A DNA stretch of 11,064 nt, taken from positions 1 to 11,064 of the forward strand of contig JAJZYO010000042.1 in assembly GCA_021798075.1 (NCBI GenBank). Direction: 5' to 3'. This DNA comes from Actinomycetes bacterium. GTDB taxonomy: Bacteria; Actinomycetota; Acidimicrobiia; Acidimicrobiales; Palsa-688. The translations under genes were made by a program, and so were the position numbers. The notes below the pieces were generated by a model. It was not told where the DNA came from. It worked only from the letters and a program-made list of their open reading frames with translations, and did not search any database. Positions 1 to 6,127 of the stretch are shown here, piece by piece; positions within the stretch are counted from its first letter, which is position 1; the number at the start of each line of letters is the position of its first letter.

Positions 1-13
1 TTGCCGGGCGCGC

Positions 14-907
14 TCAAAGTGCACCCCGGAGGTACTCGATCGATGCCCTCACCTCGCCAGCCGGGTCGGCCCCGCCGGCGACGGCTTCGTCAATGGTCGT
101 GTCCTGCTCGAACACGTACCAACCCCGGTAACCGGCCGCCTCCAACGCCCTGACCGTACCGGCAATGTCTACGCTCCCGCGCCCGAGGGGGCGGAACAGC
201 CCGGCACGCGTCCCCTCGAGCAGGCTCGTCTTGTGCTCGATGACCGCCGGCGCGAGCGAGAGGTCGACGTCTTTCAGGTGGACCAGTTCGACCCTGTCAC
301 CATGGCGCTGGGCGAATGAGACCGGGTCGGCGCCGCCTATGGAGAAATGGCCCGTGTCGAGGCAGAAGGCCACGTCCGAGCGGTCCAGCACGGCGTCGAT
401 GTGCCTGGCCCGCTCCACCAGGGTGCCGACGTGGGGGTGGAGCACCTGGCGCAGACCGTAGCGGGCGCACACCCGGTCCACCATGTCGAGGCCCTCGGCG
501 AAGTCGTCCCACTGCCCGGGGCTCGGCTCGAACGGCTCCGACCAGCCTTCGTCGACCACCGCCGCCGTGACGAAGTAGGTCCCGCCGGCGCCGGACAAAA
601 GGCTCGCCGCCCGCTCAGCGGCATCCTCCGCCCCCGCCCGGAGGGACTTGTCGTACAGGCCTGGGACCGGCACGAAGCCACCGACCGCCCCGAGGCCGAA
701 GCGGGCCAAAAGGTCGTAGATTTGTCGGGGTTCGTCGCCCAGGTACCCGAGCGCCCCGAGCTCGCTGCCCAAGAGGCCGAGCCCGCGCATCTCCGCCAGC
801 ACGCGCTCGGGGGGCAGCATCACCCCCCAACCGGGCACCTCGCAGACGCCCCAGGAGATCGGGGCCCCCGCCAGGCGCTCCAGCACGCTTCCCTCCGGTG
901 CTCGCAT
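14..907 (-). CDS. Sugar phosphate isomerase/epimerase family TIM-barrel protein, inosose dehydratase (IolE)-like
   Basis: The 297-residue protein is predicted to be a cytoplasmic xylose-isomerase-like TIM barrel. It opens with APISWGVCEVPGWG (residues 15-28), an N-terminal motif I recognise from IolE-type inosose dehydratases, which convert 2-keto-myo-inositol to a diketone. Candidate metal or catalytic residues lie where the fold expects them: HPH at 157-159, Asp184 in CLDTGH, His210 in VHLKD, and Glu267 in YVFEQD. Length matches the family. The ATG at 907-905 has AAGGAGA (complement of 918-924) 10 nt upstream, so the start is secure. It is the last visible gene of the leftward operon, 76 nt after the dehydrogenase gene; its TGA lies 13 nt from the window edge. 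The dehydrogenase partner supports oxidation followed by dehydration of a cyclitol or sugar. Alternatives are an epimerase or a 3-keto-sugar eliminase. The fold is near certain; the exact reaction is inferred. Confidence 0.85.
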   Translation of the reverse strand: MRAPEGSVLERLAGAPISWGVCEVPGWGVMLPPERVLAEMRGLGLLGSELGALGYLGDEPRQIYDLLARFGLGAVGGFVPVPGLYDKSLRAGAEDAAERAASLLSGAGGTYFVTAAVVDEGWSEPFEPSPGQWDDFAEGLDMVDRVCARYGLRQVLHPHVGTLVERARHIDAVLDRSDVAFCLDTGHFSIGGADPVSFAQRHGDRVELVHLKDVDLSLAPAVIEHKTSLLEGTRAGLFRPLGRGSVDIAGTVRALEAAGYRGWYVFEQDTTIDEAVAGGADPAGEVRASIEYLRGAL

Positions 908-917
908 TTCGTTTCAG

Positions 918-924
918 TCTCCTT
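918..924 (-). promoter_or_regulatory. Strong ribosome binding site of the IolE-like gene
   Basis: On the minus strand this reads AAGGAGA, 10 nt before the ATG at 907. It is the only clear Shine-Dalgarno site downstream of the binding-protein gene in the leftward operon; the ATPase and dehydrogenase starts depend on stop/start overlaps instead. The 76-nt gap 908-983 holds this site and no other element I can recognise. Confidence 0.7.
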
Positions 925-983
925 CCTGGACCGGTTCGCCCTCTCGGGCCACTCCGGCATCTTGGCGTCTCGGCTCTGGGCCC

Positions 984-2057
984 CTACGTACCGTCTCGGC
1001 GCGTGCTCGGCGAGCCAGGGCGGGGGGGGACGGCAACCGGCGCGCCCAATCGGCACGACTCGGCCGCCGCCTGGGCAACGTCGAACGCGGCCAGGGCATC
1101 GGCGCCCGAAGGCTCGGCGGGCTGGCCGGCGAGCACCGAGCGAGCAAAGTGCTCCAGTTCCGCGGCGAACGCGGCGCCGTAGCGGCGGTCGTAGCTCTCG
1201 ACGAGGGGCCGGCTGGCAGCCCCGGCCTCCCGCCACTCGTAGCGGGCGGAAAACGGGTCGTCGACGCGCACGGTCGCCTTTGCCCCCATGATCTCGAGAG
1301 AGCTTTCGTAGCCGTACCCGGCCACCCGCGAGATGTCCAGGGCGCCGAGGGCGCCCCCGGCGAAGCGGAGCACCACCACGGCGCTCTCGTAGTCGCCCGT
1401 AGCCGCAAAGGCGGGGTCGCGCCAGGGAGCGCCGTGGGCGCTGACGCTCTCCACCTCTCCCACCAACCAGCGAGCCGTGTCGAAATCATGGATGCCCATG
1501 TCGACAAAGATCCCTCCGGATCCGGCGATGAACTCCGGCGCCGGAGACGCCTTGTCGCGCTGGCTGGCGCGGTACAAGAGGACCTCCCCGAGCTCACCAG
1601 CCTCGGCCCGCTCCGCCACCGCCACGAAAGCGGGGTCGAAGCGCCGGTGGAAACCGACCTGGAAGCATACGCTGCTGGCCGAGAGCGCCTCGACGACCTC
1701 CACGGTCGAACCTCGTTCCAGTGAGATCGGCTTTTCGCAGAAGACGTGCTTGCCCGCCCGGACGGCTTCGAGGACCATCCCGGCGTGAGCGGCCGTGGGT
1801 GCAGCGACCACCACGGCGTCCACGGCCGTGTCGGCCAATAGTTCTTCGTAGCTCGCCACGACCCGGGCACCGAGTTCCTCGCCAAGTGGCCGGGCGACCT
1901 CGGGACGGGTGTCCAACACCGCGACGAGCTCGGCAGAGGGGCACGAGCGGGCGAGGTTGCGAGCGTGCACACGGCCCATCCGGCCGAGCCCCGCGACCGC
2001 GAGCCTCGCCCTGCCAGTTGCCCCGGTCGCCGCCCCACCGGCGGTGCCGGCGCTCAT
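984..2057 (-). CDS. Gfo/Idh/MocA-family oxidoreductase, inositol 2-dehydrogenase-like
   Basis: This 357-residue cytoplasmic NAD(P)-dependent dehydrogenase has the Rossmann motif AVAGLGRMG (20-28), the EKP motif (108-110) with catalytic Lys109, and GFHRRFDPAF (135-144). GGIFVDMGIHDFD (181-193) carries Asp186 and His190, spaced as the Asp/His pair of Bacillus IolG. These features, above all the GFxRRFDP and GGIFxDxxIHDFD blocks, resemble inositol 2-dehydrogenases, which oxidise a ring hydroxyl to a ketone. The frame is open upstream to 2204. I chose the ATG at 2057 because it overlaps the ATPase stop as ATGA, the Rossmann strand follows about 17 residues later, and the upstream extension is unlike the family. 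No Shine-Dalgarno precedes it, which fits coupled translation. The IolE-like gene follows, suggesting consecutive steps. The substrate may instead be another cyclitol, an aldose or a deoxy or anhydro sugar; the family is sure, the substrate is not. Confidence 0.88.
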   Translation of the reverse strand: MSAGTAGGAATGATGRARLAVAGLGRMGRVHARNLARSCPSAELVAVLDTRPEVARPLGEELGARVVASYEELLADTAVDAVVVAAPTAAHAGMVLEAVRAGKHVFCEKPISLERGSTVEVVEALSASSVCFQVGFHRRFDPAFVAVAERAEAGELGEVLLYRASQRDKASPAPEFIAGSGGIFVDMGIHDFDTARWLVGEVESVSAHGAPWRDPAFAATGDYESAVVVLRFAGGALGALDISRVAGYGYESSLEIMGAKATVRVDDPFSARYEWREAGAASRPLVESYDRRYGAAFAAELEHFARSVLAGQPAEPSGADALAAFDVAQAAAESCRLGAPVAVPPRPGSPSTRRDGT

Positions 2058-2899
2058 TCTTGGGCGAGAACGCGCAGCGCTCCCGTGTCGAGCGAAGACT
2101 GGTCGATGCCGAGCTCGCTCAGTTTGCCCTTGATGATGTAGCCCGCCAGCTCCTGCTCGCTCTGTCCCTCGTTGGTTACGTCGACGACCTTCTTGCCGTG
2201 CCAAAACACGACGAAGCGGTCGGCCACGTCGCGCACCTGGGCGAGGTTGTGCATGACGCAGACGACGGCCAGCCCTCGTTGTCTCGCCCGGCGCATAAAC
2301 TCGAAGACTTTTTCCGTTTCCGCGATCGACAATGCCGACGTCGGCTCGTCCAAGATCAGCATTTTCTTCTCGAACGCCACCGCCCGTCCGATGCTGATCG
2401 CCTGGCGCTCACCACCGGAGAGGCGGCTCACGTCCTGACCGAGGTCGCGCAGGTTGCCGAGCCCGATCTCCTCCAGCATCCTGTTGGTCTCCCTGCGCAT
2501 GCGGCGCAGGTCCAAGAACGGGCCCCTGCGGACCTCGGCACCGAGGAAGAAATTGCGCACGATGCTCATGGAATCGACGAGGCCGAGGTCTTGGTGGACA
2601 GTTTCGATGCCGGCCTGGCGGGCGTCGGCCGCGTTTCGGAACCTGACTTCCTTTCCTCCGACGGCGAAGGACCCGCGGCTTGGTTGGTACACACCCGAAG
2701 CGATCTTCACGAACGTGGACTTGCCCGACCCGTTGTCCCCGATCAGGCCCACGATCTGGCCGGGATAAAACGCGAGGTCGATGCCGTCCAGGGCCACAAC
2801 CCCGCCGAAGTGCTTGCTCACGCCCCGTGCCTCGAACCAGGGCGCCGCCCCGGCGGGGGCGCCGGCCGTGCCCGGCGTGGGGCCGGCTGCCGCGCTCAT
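2054..2899 (-). CDS. Sugar ABC transporter ATP-binding protein, CUT2 (ribose/fructose) class, single ABC domain
   Basis: This 281-residue ATPase is expected to energise the adjacent RbsC-type permease at the inner face of the membrane. All ABC motifs are present: Walker A GDNGSGKST (54-62), Q-loop Gln103 in VHQD, signature LSGGERQ (160-166), Walker B MLILDEP (180-186) and H-loop His217 in VMHN. GDNGSGKST and ETVHQDLGLVDSMSI are typical of sugar importers of the FrcA type. Classical RbsA proteins have two fused ABC domains and about 500 residues; this one has a single domain, so a homodimer is expected. Both ends overlap neighbours by ATGA, with the permease upstream and the dehydrogenase downstream, indicating translational coupling. 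The first 20 residues are Ala/Pro/Gly-rich and probably disordered. Confidence 0.93.
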   Translation of the reverse strand: MSAAAGPTPGTAGAPAGAAPWFEARGVSKHFGGVVALDGIDLAFYPGQIVGLIGDNGSGKSTFVKIASGVYQPSRGSFAVGGKEVRFRNAADARQAGIETVHQDLGLVDSMSIVRNFFLGAEVRRGPFLDLRRMRRETNRMLEEIGLGNLRDLGQDVSRLSGGERQAISIGRAVAFEKKMLILDEPTSALSIAETEKVFEFMRRARQRGLAVVCVMHNLAQVRDVADRFVVFWHGKKVVDVTNEGQSEQELAGYIIKGKLSELGIDQSSLDTGALRVLAQE

Positions 2900-3981
2900 G
2901 CCCCGGCCCCCGACACGAGCTGCCCGACGCGGGTGTGCATGGCCACGGCCGCCACCAATATCACACCGACGACGGCCTCGTACCAGTAGGGCGAAACACC
3001 GCTCAAGATAAGCCCGCTGTCGAGCATGGCGAGGATCAACGTCCCCACCACGGCGCCGAGCATGGACCCGCGACCACCCATCAGGGCGCAGCCGCCCACG
3101 ACAGAGGCGGCGATCGCTTCGAGCTGGTAGGTGGTGCCGAACGAAGCAGACATCGAGTCAAGGTGGCCGAGCTGCACCGCGCCGGCGAAAGCCGCAAAGA
3201 GGCCACAGATCACGAAGGCGAGCACGCGGGTGCGGGTCACCGGCACCCCCGCCTCCACGGCCGCGAGCCTCTTGCCGCCCACGGCGAAGAACCAGTTGCC
3301 CGTCACCGTCCGCTGGAGCACCACGCCGACGACGACCGCCAGCCCGAGCCACCACAGGAGCTCGGAGCGGATCTGGCTCCCGAGCATCCCGCCGAGCACG
3401 TTGAGCAAGGCCGGTGTCGGCGGCAGGATCGTGACCGTTTCGCCACCGGTCACGATGAGGGTGACCCCGGTCCACAAGAAAAAAGCACCGAGGGTCGTTA
3501 TGAACGAAGGGATGTCCAAGGTCACGGTCACGAGGCCGTTCAGCAGGCCGATGCCCGCCCCGATGGCCAGGGCCACGACGAGAGCCGCGCCGGGCGGGTA
3601 ATGGTCTTGGATCATGGTCGCCATTACGAGGGCGGCAAAGGAGAAGTTTGCCCCGACGGAGAGGTCGAACTCGCCGCAGATCATGAGGAGCGCCACGCCG
3701 ATGGTCACGATGCCGAGCTCGGCGGCCGTGCTCGTTATCCCGCCCCAGTTCTCCACACTGTCGAAGGTCCCGTTGGAGAGGACCGAGAACACCACGAACA
3801 TGAGCAGGCCGACCAGGACGATGCCGGTCTCCCGCTGGCGCAAGATGCGGAAGGCAAGGCTGCTGCTGCCGAGGCGGGACGTGCGCGCTGCTGCGCCGGC
3901 GGGCCCTCCTCGCCCCGGAGGGCCAGCAGGGCCCGCTCCTGCGAGCACCTGCTGGTTGGTGCCTGCTTGTGCCGCTGTCAT
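2896..3981 (-). CDS. Sugar ABC transporter permease, RbsC-type (BPD_transp_2), CUT2 class
   Basis: This 361-residue integral membrane protein has about nine or ten hydrophobic segments. Family motifs are GEFDLSVG (103-110), GLLNGLVTV (145-153), PSFITTLG (158-165) and the ABC-interaction region AASVVGGCALMGGRGS (291-306). As the only permease gene of the operon it should form a homodimer, as in ribose-class importers. The first 45 or so residues before the first membrane helix are Gly/Pro/Ala-rich and longer than usual; the DNA there (3902-3924) folds into a strong hairpin. The ATG at 3981 lies 25 nt after the binding-protein stop and has only a weak GGACC-like sequence in front, so a later start is possible. 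The gene ends in an ATGA overlap with the ATPase gene. The substrate is not evident from the sequence; an inositol or other monosaccharide-sized compound is inferred from the downstream enzymes. Confidence 0.93.
   Translation of the reverse strand: MTAAQAGTNQQVLAGAGPAGPPGRGGPAGAAARTSRLGSSSLAFRILRQRETGIVLVGLLMFVVFSVLSNGTFDSVENWGGITSTAAELGIVTIGVALLMICGEFDLSVGANFSFAALVMATMIQDHYPPGAALVVALAIGAGIGLLNGLVTVTLDIPSFITTLGAFFLWTGVTLIVTGGETVTILPPTPALLNVLGGMLGSQIRSELLWWLGLAVVVGVVLQRTVTGNWFFAVGGKRLAAVEAGVPVTRTRVLAFVICGLFAAFAGAVQLGHLDSMSASFGTTYQLEAIAASVVGGCALMGGRGSMLGAVVGTLILAMLDSGLILSGVSPYWYEAVVGVILVAAVAMHTRVGQLVSGAGA
3902..3924 (-). other. GC-rich inverted repeat in the 5' coding part of the CUT2 permease
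   Basis: GGCCCTCC (3902-3909) and GGAGGGCC (3917-3924) are perfect 8-bp complementary arms with a 7-nt loop, inside codons 20-27 of the permease and about 83 nt downstream of the binding-protein stop codon. The inner end of the right arm can instead pair with GGCCC at 3930-3934, so two exclusive folds exist. There is no T-run, so it is not a standard terminator. It could stabilise or tune the binding-protein end of the transcript. Confidence 0.45.
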
Positions 3982-4006
3982 TGCGGTCCGAAGAGGCGTC
4001 TGGGGA

Positions 4007-5065
4007 CTAGAAGCCCGTGTGCGCGACGTACTTGGCCAACGCCCTCACGTTCTTCGACGTGAGGAACACCGGCCCCGTGGAGATGGGCACGGGTGCCGCG
4101 CCCTCGGTGGCGTCGAGGAACAGTTCCACGATGCTCAAGTAGCCCTGCAGGTAGGGCTGCTGGTCGACCGTGTAAGCGACTATGCCCCGCTCGATGTAGC
4201 TGAGCGTCGACGAGTCGAGGTCCATGGCACCGATCTTTTGGTGCGTGCCCGACGAGGACATGGCCTGGACGACCTCGTCTGTACCCGTGGTGCCGAGCGT
4301 GAGCACGGCCGCGAGGTTCTTGTGGGTCGTGAAGTAAGCGCCCACGATCGACGCACCCTGGGAGATGTTGTCCGAAGTGTTGATGACCGTCGGGGTGATC
4401 CCTACCACCTTGAAGGCCGCCCGCACGCCCTGGAGCCGCTGGTTCAGGGAGATGTTGGTCGGCTCGTGGTCGATCACCACGACCTTGGCGCCCGCCTTCA
4501 GGCCGAACTCCCTCACCGCCTCCTGGGCCAGGCCCTGGCCAGCGGAGTAGTTCTGCTGGCCTATGTACGCTAGGAACGGGTTGGTGCTGCTCGGTTTGCC
4601 GTTGGCCGTGGGAGCGGAGTTGAACACGACCACCGGGATGCCGTCCTTGGCAGCCGTCTTCAGCACCGAACTGAACGACGTCGCGTCGGTCACCGTCGTG
4701 GCTATCCCGGCCGGGTGGGCCGCGATCGCCGTTTGGAGCAAGCTGACCTCGGCTGCGGTGCTGCCGCACTCGGCCGCCGTGATGTGGAGGATGTCCACCT
4801 TGACATGGAGTTGTTTGCCGGCGTCGGCTGCCCCGTTCCACACCGGCGGCCAGAACGGGTCCGTCGGGCAGCCGTGGGAAACGAAGTAGAAAGTGAGCGG
4901 GTCGCTGGCGCGCGGTGTCGCGCTCGACGCCGAAGCGCCGGCTATGTAACCGGCCGTTGCCATCGACGTGGCGACCAATGCGACGACGGGTACGGCGAGC
5001 CTCCTGCCCCACCGCCGGCGCAGCCTGCCGCGCACCGAACCCGGGGCGGGCACTTCTGATTGCAT
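4007..5065 (-). CDS. Sugar ABC transporter substrate-binding protein, ribose class (periplasmic-binding type 1 fold)
   Basis: The 352-residue protein is the first gene of the leftward operon. A basic n-region (RRRWGRR, 17-22 and around) and a hydrophobic stretch (24-43) form a Sec-type signal, with likely cleavage after ASA near residue 46. No cysteine lies near that site, so it is not a typical lipoprotein. The mature part has features of D-ribose-type binding proteins: FVSHGCPTDPFW (61-72) with a first-strand aromatic pair, then a PVVVFNSAPT strand, a GQQNYSAGQ helix start, KVVVIDHEPTN and GAMDLDS. Cys66 and Cys100 could form a disulfide. I prefer the ATG at 5065, which has GAAAGGGGA (complement of 5071-5079) just upstream; an in-frame GTG at 5089 would add eight residues but has no ribosome binding site. 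It should capture substrate outside the membrane and deliver it to the permease. The ligand is unknown; inositol is a candidate. Confidence 0.9.
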   Translation of the reverse strand: MQSEVPAPGSVRGRLRRRWGRRLAVPVVALVATSMATAGYIAGASASSATPRASDPLTFYFVSHGCPTDPFWPPVWNGAADAGKQLHVKVDILHITAAECGSTAAEVSLLQTAIAAHPAGIATTVTDATSFSSVLKTAAKDGIPVVVFNSAPTANGKPSSTNPFLAYIGQQNYSAGQGLAQEAVREFGLKAGAKVVVIDHEPTNISLNQRLQGVRAAFKVVGITPTVINTSDNISQGASIVGAYFTTHKNLAAVLTLGTTGTDEVVQAMSSSGTHQKIGAMDLDSSTLSYIERGIVAYTVDQQPYLQGYLSIVELFLDATEGAAPVPISTGPVFLTSKNVRALAKYVAHTGF

Positions 5066-5070
5066 CTGGG

Positions 5071-5079
5071 TCCCCTTTC
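5071..5079 (-). promoter_or_regulatory. Ribosome binding site deciding the start of the CUT2 binding protein
   Basis: The minus strand reads GAAAGGGGA, ending 5 nt before the ATG at 5065. The alternative GTG at 5089 lies upstream of this site and lacks a purine-rich element of its own, so this site favours the shorter 352-residue protein. Confidence 0.65.
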
Positions 5080-5090
5080 TGGCGTCCACG

Positions 5091-5100
5091 ATGTGAACAA
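5091..5100. promoter_or_regulatory. Candidate operator copy 1 (ATGTGAACAA)
   Basis: This is one of three copies of ATGTRRACAA in the divergent region, each with the palindromic core TGTNNACA. It lies just downstream of the predicted leftward transcription start, where a bound regulator would block elongation or initiation of the CUT2 operon. The neighbouring IclR protein is the obvious candidate ligand; that link is inferred. Confidence 0.45.
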
Positions 5101-5113
5101 ATGTCCGCGATAT

Positions 5114-5143
5114 AAGCTAGTTGAGGAAAAACTAATATGTCAA
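5114..5143 (-). promoter_or_regulatory. Predicted promoter of the leftward CUT2 operon
   Basis: On the minus strand a perfect TTGACA -35 box (complement of 5138-5143) is followed after 18 nt by TAGCTT (complement of 5114-5119), which fits the TANNNT pattern of actinobacterial -10 boxes. Transcription would start near 5107, giving a leader of about 40 nt with the ribosome binding site at 5071-5079. TATATC (complement of 5109-5114) is an alternative -10 but would need a 23-nt spacer. This is a sequence prediction only. Confidence 0.5.
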
Positions 5144-5167
5144 GACGGCGCGCTCGCCCTTTTATCA

Positions 5168-5200
5168 CTATGTAGACAACAAACTTGCTATGTGGACAAC
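5168..5200. promoter_or_regulatory. Candidate operator copies 2 and 3, direct repeat at 20-bp pitch
   Basis: CTATGTAGACAAC (5168-5180) and CTATGTGGACAAC (5188-5200) match at 12 of 13 positions and begin 20 bp apart, about two helical turns, so both would face the same side of the DNA. The second copy contains the TGGACA used as the predicted -35 box of the IclR gene. A protein bound here would compete with RNA polymerase, consistent with autoregulation. Three 10-bp repeats with direct and palindromic elements recall the operators of PcaU/PobR-type IclR proteins. Confidence 0.5.
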
Positions 5201-5221
5201 TGAGTTACCTGGGCCTAAGAT
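5193..5221 (+). promoter_or_regulatory. Predicted promoter of the IclR gene giving a leaderless or near-leaderless transcript
   Basis: TGGACA (5193-5198), a 17-nt spacer and TAAGAT (5216-5221) form a good sigma-70-type promoter. The -10 box ends only 9 nt before the ATG at 5231, so transcription should begin at or within about 3 nt of the start codon. No Shine-Dalgarno sequence exists between them. An in-frame TAA (5216-5218) lies within the -10 box, so no start upstream of it is possible in this frame. Confidence 0.55.
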
Positions 5222-5230
5222 GCCCCCAGC

Positions 5231-6040
5231 ATGGCCCCCCCGCGCGTGAAGGTGCTAGGCAAGGCGGCGAAGCTCCTCGACCTGCTGGCCAACCACCCCG
5301 ACGCCAGCGCGCCAGACCTCGCCCAGCGTCTCGGCGAGCCGCGGCCCACCGTCTACCGCCTCGTCCAGGACCTGGTGGCCCTCGGCTACCTGGAGCAAGG
5401 CGCCCGCCGTGGCACTTACCGGCTCGGCATGGAACTGTTCCGCCTCGGGTCCTTGGTCGGCCTGCGCCTCGACGTACGCGAGCGGGCCGCGCCCGTGATG
5501 AGCCAGATCCACTCGGCCATGGGAGAGACCGTCTACCTCATGGTCCGCCGCCACCGCGAGGCGGTGTGCATCGACCGGGTCGAGGGTCTGCACATACGTT
5601 CGATGGCGCTCCACCTCGGCGGTTCCCTCCCTCTCCACCTCGGCGCCGGCCCGCGCGTGCTCCTCGCCTACGAACCGCGCGAGTACTGGGACGACTACCT
5701 CTCAGACGTCGCCCTCGAAGCCATCACACCCCGCTCGCCGACGAGCAAGGCGGGCATCATCGCCCTCCTCGAGGAGACGCGGCACCTCGGCTACGCCATC
5801 TCCGACGAGGACGTCACGCTCGGCATCAGTTCGGTCGGCGCTCCCGTATTCGACCACACCGGCGCCGTCCACGCCGCGCTGTCGGTGGGGGGGCTGCGCT
5901 CTGCGGTGCTCGGGGACGGGGGCGAGCGGGCAGCCCGGCTCGTGACCGAGGGGGCCGCCGAGGTGTCGCGCAAGATGGGTTACCAGGGGGGCGACGCTGC
6001 AGAGCCGCCGTCTTTCGCCCTGGAAGCCACGGCCGGTTGA
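5231..6040 (+). CDS. IclR-family transcriptional regulator
   Basis: The 269-residue protein has the two IclR parts. An N-terminal winged helix-turn-helix (about 8-66) includes APDLAQRLGEPRPTVYRLVQDLVALGYLEQ in segments 27-56 and the wing GTYRLG (61-66). The C-terminal effector domain (about 80-250) has GSLPLHLGAG (131-140), DEDVTLGISSVGAPVFD (192-208) and AALSVGG (215-221). The usual Lys of the GxxGK segment is Arg here (GPRVLLA). These proteins bind small catabolites and control adjacent catabolic genes. The position between two divergent sugar operons and the operator-like repeats upstream suggest that it controls both and itself. The ATG at 5231 is the first possible start because of the in-frame TAA at 5216. 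The gene appears leaderless. Its last codons and stop lie in the first unit of a 17-bp tandem repeat. The effector is unknown. Confidence 0.93.
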   Translation: MAPPRVKVLGKAAKLLDLLANHPDASAPDLAQRLGEPRPTVYRLVQDLVALGYLEQGARRGTYRLGMELFRLGSLVGLRLDVRERAAPVMSQIHSAMGETVYLMVRRHREAVCIDRVEGLHIRSMALHLGGSLPLHLGAGPRVLLAYEPREYWDDYLSDVALEAITPRSPTSKAGIIALLEETRHLGYAISDEDVTLGISSVGAPVFDHTGAVHAALSVGGLRSAVLGDGGERAARLVTEGAAEVSRKMGYQGGDAAEPPSFALEATAG

Positions 6041-6082
6041 CCACCGTAGCCGGTTGACCACCGTAGCCGGTTGACCACCGTA
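6032..6082. repeat. Perfect tandem repeat, 3 x 17 bp
   Basis: The unit GCCGGTTGACCACCGTA occurs three times without mismatch at 6032-6048, 6049-6065 and 6066-6082. The IclR stop codon TGA (6038-6040) is inside the first unit; the rest is in the 87-nt gap before the transaldolase gene. Each unit contains GGTTGACC, with GGT/ACC half-sites, and a -35-like TTGACC. Seventeen is not a multiple of three, so copy-number change would leave the IclR protein intact only because the stop lies in the first unit. Confidence 0.95.
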
Positions 6083-6127
6083 GGAGGCCTACTGCAGGAG
6101 CCCCATCCAAGGAGAAAGAGGCAGAGC

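Noticed and set aside
2058..2204. Upstream extension of the dehydrogenase frame to 2204
   Set aside because: It runs through the 3' end of the ATPase gene, gives an Arg/Gln-rich tail foreign to the family, and the ATGA overlap at 2054-2057 offers a better start.
2680..4062. Long plus-strand open frame opposite the CUT2 permease and ATPase, and similar long frames at 347-1291, 1721-2989 and 3614-4573
   Set aside because: The translations are rich in Arg, Pro, His and Gly without recognisable domains, while the opposite strand encodes clear conserved families. They are GC-driven shadow frames.
5066..5089. GTG at 5089 as start of the CUT2 binding protein
   Set aside because: No ribosome binding site precedes it, whereas the ATG at 5065 has GAAAGGGGA at proper spacing. 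It cannot be fully excluded.
5101..5170. Mobile-element or attachment-site remnant in the AT-richer control region
   Set aside because: No terminal inverted repeats, target duplications or transposase fragments are visible; AT-richness is explained by promoters.
6032..6082. CRISPR array
   Set aside because: The 17-bp units are directly contiguous with no spacers, and no cas genes are present.
6071..6127. TTG at 6071 as start of the transaldolase
   Set aside because: It begins inside the third 17-bp repeat unit, lacks a ribosome binding site, and would add 19 residues unlike the family. The ATG at 6128 is preceded by AAGGAGA and AAGAGG.
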